Source: Bacillota bacterium (lineage in GTDB: Bacteria > Bacillota > Clostridia > Lachnospirales > Lachnospiraceae). Taken from it: 9,175 nt of DNA. The stretch is from NCBI GenBank assembly GCA_023424235.1, contig JAFAEB010000323.1, positions 1 to 9,175 on the forward strand. The letters run 5' to 3'. A program made the position numbers and the translations under genes. Below the pieces are notes generated by a model. The model had not been told where the DNA came from. It was given only the letters and a program-made list of their open reading frames with translations, and did no database searches. Below are positions 6,436 to 9,175 of this stretch, in pieces (position 1 is the first letter of the stretch; each line of letters begins with the position of its first letter).

Positions 6436-8163
6436 ATGTTAAATAATTATATGTTAGAGGTGGCAAAGGGAACTCGTAAAGCAGATCTTGTTTTAAAAAA
6501 AGGCCGTATTGTTAATGTTTTTACAGAGGAGATTGAAATTAATGATATCGCTATTTGTGATGGTTATATTGTTGGTATAGGGAATTATGATGGATTGACA
6601 GAAATTGATTGCTCAAATAAGTATATTACTCCTGGTTTTATTGATGGGCATATTCATATAGAAAGTTCGATGTTAAAACCAATTGAGTTTGCGAAAGCTA
6701 TTGTACCTCATGGTACTACTGCTGTTATTACAGACCCACATGAAATTGCTAATGTAAATGGGCTAATTGGGATTGAGTATATGATGGAGGCTTCAAAAGG
6801 TTTGCCACTAGATATCTATTTTGTATTACCTTCCTGCGTACCTGCAACTTCCTTTGATGAAAGTGGTAGTAATTTATATGCAAGGGATTTAGAGCCACTT
6901 TATAAAAAAGAGAATGTAGTTGGTTTAGCTGAGGTAATGAATTACATTGGAACAATAAATGGTGACAAAGACATTTTAGATAAGATTAAAGATGCTAAAA
7001 AATATGTCAAAGTAGTTGATGGTCATGGTCCCGGTCTTAAAGGTAAGGATATAGATGCCTATGTAGCTGCTGGAGTTCAATCGGATCATGAGTGCAGTAA
7101 TCTAGATGAAGCAATGGAAAAAATAAAACGTGGCCAGTGGATTATGATAAGAGAGGGTACTGCTGCTAAAAATATGGATGCATTAATGAAGTTATTTGAA
7201 GCACCTTACTATAATCGTGCTATGTTAGTTACGGATGATAAACATCCCTTTGACTTACTTGAATACGGCCATATTGATTATATAATTCGTAAAGCCATAA
7301 AAAATGGTGCCAACCCAGTTACTACAATTAAAATGGCTACTTTTAATGCTGCTTCTTATTTTGGGCTAAAAAATACTGGTGCCCTTGCACCTGGTTACAA
7401 GGCTGATATCTTAATCTTAAATGACCTTGAAACAATAGAGGTGGAAACTGTTTTTAAAAATGGAAAAAAAGTTTATGATTCTCAAGGTCTTATTCCTATT
7501 GAAGAGCCAACAATAAAGGAAGAACAAAAGAATGCAGTTTATCATTCCTTCCATTGTGACAAAGTTAAAGAAGATGATTTTAAAATTCATATGAAAGAGA
7601 TAAATCGATTTACAGAAGATGGTTTTCCAGTAATTGAACTTGTAAAAGAGGAAATTTTAACAAAGGAAGTACGTATTCCTCTCTCTTCCTTAAGCTGGGA
7701 TGAGCTTCATCAAAATAAGCTGTTGAAATTAGCAGTAATTGAGCGACATCACAATACAGGTAATATAGGTCTTGGTATTGTAAAGGGGTTTGGTATAACA
7801 AAAGGTGCTATTGCATCCTCCGTATCCCATGATTCACATAATTTAATTGTGATTGGCTCAAATGATTTGGATATGATGATAGCAGCCAATAAAGTGATTG
7901 AACTAGGTGGTGGTATTGTAATTGCTTTAGATGGTAACATAATTGGTGAACTTCCTTTACCAATTGCAGGACTAATGAGTGATTTGGATACAAAGTCATT
8001 AGCAGATAACATTGAGCATATGAAGGAAATGACAAAAGATTTAGGAGTAGCAGAAGGTATCGACCCATTTATGACCTTAGCTTTTATCAGTCTTTCTGTA
8101 ATACCTGAACTTAGGTTAACGACCAAAGGTCTTGTGGATGTTAGAACACAAACCTTATTATAA
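6436..8163 (+). CDS. ade: Adenine deaminase (AdeC type)
   Basis: A 575-residue metal-dependent amidohydrolase converting adenine to hypoxanthine and ammonia in purine salvage, cytoplasmic. The N-terminal composite domain (17-65) leads into the barrel with metal ligands H72 and H74 (GHIHIESSM), the TDPHEIANV segment (99-107), E166 (GLAEVMN), H197 (DGHGPG), H218 (SDHE) and the catalytic region VTDD (265-268). FNAASYFGL (303-311) closes the barrel, and residues 390-575 form the AdeC C-terminal domain ending in LTTKGLVDVRTQ. Length matches intact family members of about 570-600 residues. ATG 6436 is chosen because the next Met, six codons in, has no ribosome binding site; even so, the site here is weak and close (GGTGA, 2 nt before the ATG). 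It has its own promoter and a strong terminator, so it looks monocistronic. The leader lacks a recognisable purine riboswitch. Confidence 0.97.
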   Translation: MLNNYMLEVAKGTRKADLVLKKGRIVNVFTEEIEINDIAICDGYIVGIGNYDGLTEIDCSNKYITPGFIDGHIHIESSMLKPIEFAKAIVPHGTTAVITDPHEIANVNGLIGIEYMMEASKGLPLDIYFVLPSCVPATSFDESGSNLYARDLEPLYKKENVVGLAEVMNYIGTINGDKDILDKIKDAKKYVKVVDGHGPGLKGKDIDAYVAAGVQSDHECSNLDEAMEKIKRGQWIMIREGTAAKNMDALMKLFEAPYYNRAMLVTDDKHPFDLLEYGHIDYIIRKAIKNGANPVTTIKMATFNAASYFGLKNTGALAPGYKADILILNDLETIEVETVFKNGKKVYDSQGLIPIEEPTIKEEQKNAVYHSFHCDKVKEDDFKIHMKEINRFTEDGFPVIELVKEEILTKEVRIPLSSLSWDELHQNKLLKLAVIERHHNTGNIGLGIVKGFGITKGAIASSVSHDSHNLIVIGSNDLDMMIAANKVIELGGGIVIALDGNIIGELPLPIAGLMSDLDTKSLADNIEHMKEMTKDLGVAEGIDPFMTLAFISLSVIPELRLTTKGLVDVRTQTLL

Positions 8164-8168
8164 AATTC

Positions 8169-8213
8169 AAGAGGGATGTAAACTAAGAATTAAATCTTAG
8201 TTACATCCCTCTT
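8169..8213 (+). terminator. Strong hairpin terminator, shared by convergent genes
   Basis: AAGAGGGATGTAAACTAAGA (8169-8188) pairs with 8195-8213 in a 19-bp stem broken by one bulged A, with a 6-nt loop. It lies 5 nt after the adenine deaminase stop and 12 nt from the convergent gene's stop. It is followed by CTTTATCT on the plus strand and by GAATTTTATAAT on the minus strand. The U-tracts are modest, but the stem is the strongest in the window, so it probably works in both directions. Confidence 0.85.
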
Positions 8214-8225
8214 CTTTATCTATAA

Positions 8226-8579
8226 TTAAGATGGGAGAAATATTGTGGATAATAATAATATTAAACCAGAAATTATAACATAAAAGCTAAATATATAGCT
8301 TCCACTTCTTGATTCCACATCATTTCTATTTAGTGTATCCGAACCTACTAAAAATCTTGCTAGATTGGTATTTGTTCTTACCCCTGTGTTACCAAAGATG
8401 GAGAAAAGACCAATCACAATTAAAATAAGTCCTATTATCTCAAGTGTACTAATCAATCTAAATTCAAAAAAATACTCCATTAAAAAAGATATTAAAAAGG
8501 AAGCGCTGGATAGAATTGCTATTCTCATTATTATTCTTCCTATTTGCTTTCCAATATACATTAGATTATCTTTTTTCAT
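8226..8579 (-). CDS. Small three-TM membrane protein of unknown function
   Basis: I do not recognise a family for this 117-residue protein. It has three hydrophobic segments, about 16-37, 41-62 and 94-115, the last ending almost at the C-terminus. The N-terminus is basic (MKKDN, with K and R before the first segment), and there is no cleavable signal peptide pattern. The loop between segments 2 and 3 (63-93) is polar and ends RNDVESRSGS; the stretch around GNTGVRTNTNLARFLVGSDT (64-83) looks constrained and could be a family signature. The ATG at 8579 is supported by AAGGAGG 5 nt upstream (8585-8591) and by a promoter at 8639-8667. It is convergent with adenine deaminase and shares its terminator. 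Coding is well supported by these signals; function is unknown. Confidence 0.8.
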   Translation of the reverse strand: MKKDNLMYIGKQIGRIIMRIAILSSASFLISFLMEYFFEFRLISTLEIIGLILIVIGLFSIFGNTGVRTNTNLARFLVGSDTLNRNDVESRSGSYIFSFYVIISGLILLLSTIFLPS

Positions 8580-8638
8580 ATAAACCTCCTTACTTTAGAA
8601 TAGTTAATAGTTTATTGAAATATTTAATCCTCATGTAA

Positions 8639-8667
8639 ATTATATCAACAATTTCCAATTTATACAA
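8639..8667 (-). promoter_or_regulatory. Extended -10 promoter of the small membrane protein gene
   Basis: The minus strand reads TTGTAT (8662-8667), a 17-bp spacer ending TGA, then a perfect TATAAT (8639-8644), so the -10 carries a TGn extension. Predicted start is near 8632, giving a leader of about 50 nt. Confidence 0.65.
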
Positions 8668-8724
8668 ATTAAAATTCGATTAGAATCAAGAAAGTTTAGG
8701 TAACTTAAATTAAGAAACACAATA

Positions 8725-8757
8725 CTATAGCTTATTATATGTAGACTTTACAGCCAT
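8725..8757 (-). CDS. Possible 10-codon ORF with a strong ribosome binding site
   Basis: GGGAGG (8763-8768) stands 5 nt before an ATG at 8757 that opens a 10-codon frame (MAVKSTYNKL) ending in TAG. It lies between the GH95 gene and the membrane protein gene on the same strand. It may be a small peptide, the stub of a lost gene, or chance; no other evidence of coding exists. Confidence 0.2.
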   Translation of the reverse strand: MAVKSTYNKL

Positions 8758-8779
8758 AGTTACCTCCCAATACATAGCA

Positions 8780-8815
8780 GTAAAGCTATCAAACACTCTT
8801 GCCTGATAGCTTTAC
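8780..8815 (-). terminator. 12-bp inverted repeat after the GH95 gene, probable terminator
   Basis: GTAAAGCTATCA (8780-8791) and TGATAGCTTTAC (8804-8815) form a perfect 12-bp stem with a 12-nt loop, about 30 nt past the GH95 stop. Position fits a terminator, but the minus strand continues TGCTATG rather than a U-tract, so termination would be weak or factor-dependent. Confidence 0.5.
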
Positions 8816-8843
8816 TTTAGCATATAACCTGATGCACATTACT

Positions 8844-9175
8844 CTATAGTTCTAATTTCTTAACTTCTCCTTTTGTCATAGATACTTCCATAAGCTTATC
8901 CTTATAGATAAACTTGGTATTTAAATCACATTTTGCAGTGACTATACAAGATACTAATTTCATATCTCTCCATTCTAGGGAAACCTCACCACCACCCTTA
9001 ATACAGATTCCACTTATGGAACCACTATGTAATGCACTTGGTAGTGCTGGTAATAATACAACCCTCTCCATGGTACTTTGTAGGAATAATTCTAGAATTC
9101 CTGCAGTTCCACCAAAGTTTCCGTCTATTTGAAACGGTGGATGATTGTCAAACATATTGCTTAGCGTAGATTTTC
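8844..9175 (-). CDS. GH95 alpha-L-fucosidase family protein, C-terminal part
   Basis: The last about 110 codons of a GH95 glycoside hydrolase, an inverting enzyme family releasing alpha-L-fucose (or alpha-L-galactose) from glycans. The frame is open to the window edge: the codons before the internal Met read KSTLSN, so the Met at 9155 is not the real start. HPPFQIDGNFGGTAGILELFLQS is the family signature of the catalytic barrel; its Asp is likely the residue that activates the base Asn in characterised members (family knowledge). It continues into MERVVLLPALPSALHSGSISGI, then a short C-terminal beta domain with GGGEVSLEW. The gene ends in TAG. Intact members have about 750-800 residues, so most lies outside the window. 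Secretion cannot be judged because the N-terminus is missing. With the GH2 enzyme at the other end it suggests glycan degradation. Confidence 0.93.
   Translation of the reverse strand, partial: KSTLSNMFDNHPPFQIDGNFGGTAGILELFLQSTMERVVLLPALPSALHSGSISGICIKGGGEVSLEWRDMKLVSCIVTAKCDLNTKFIYKDKLMEVSMTKGEVKKLEL

Noticed and set aside
7749..8126. 125-codon minus-strand open frame
   Set aside because: Antisense shadow of the conserved C-terminal domain of adenine deaminase, with no start signals.

Overview
This is a low-GC, AT-rich window with strong purine-rich Shine-Dalgarno sites and sigma-A type promoters, as expected of an anaerobic Firmicute. The gene mix (GH2 and GH95 plant- or host-glycan hydrolases, a multidomain chemoreceptor, an AdeC-type adenine deaminase) suggests a fibre- or glycan-degrading member of the Clostridia, most likely Lachnospiraceae (Lachnoclostridium phytofermentans-like). 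That assignment is inference, not a match I could check.

Layout from left to right. Positions 1-1630 (minus strand) hold a GH2-family beta-glycosidase. Its reading frame is cut by a TGA directly after the conserved SHEI motif and then stays open to the window edge. At 1841-1895 is an intrinsic terminator for the next gene, a cold-shock protein (1915-2118, minus). This csp gene has a near-consensus promoter (2255-2283) and a roughly 130-nt leader. The leader carries a long terminator-like hairpin (2165-2224) and a 12-codon ORF running through the 5' arm of that hairpin. At 2424-3908 (minus) is a HEAT-repeat plus Rossmann RNA methyltransferase, preceded by a promoter candidate and a 14-bp leader stem-loop. 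At 4021-5958 (minus) is a soluble chemoreceptor whose C-terminal half is a periplasmic-binding-protein-like sugar-sensing domain. A 477-nt AT-rich divergent spacer follows. Adenine deaminase lies at 6436-8163 (plus), ending in a strong hairpin shared with the convergent gene for a small three-TM protein (8226-8579, minus). After a 264-nt spacer, the window ends in the C-terminus of a GH95 alpha-L-fucosidase-like enzyme (8844 to the edge, minus).

The genes look like mostly independent transcription units. The two glycosidases and the sugar-sensor-like chemoreceptor fit a glycan-foraging lifestyle, while adenine deaminase (purine salvage), Csp (RNA chaperone) and the methyltransferase (RNA modification) are housekeeping functions. 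I see no tRNA, rRNA, CRISPR array, insertion sequence or defence cassette. The most interesting signals are the nonsense codon in the GH2 active-site motif, the attenuator-like csp leader, and the membrane-free chemoreceptor with a binding-protein domain.
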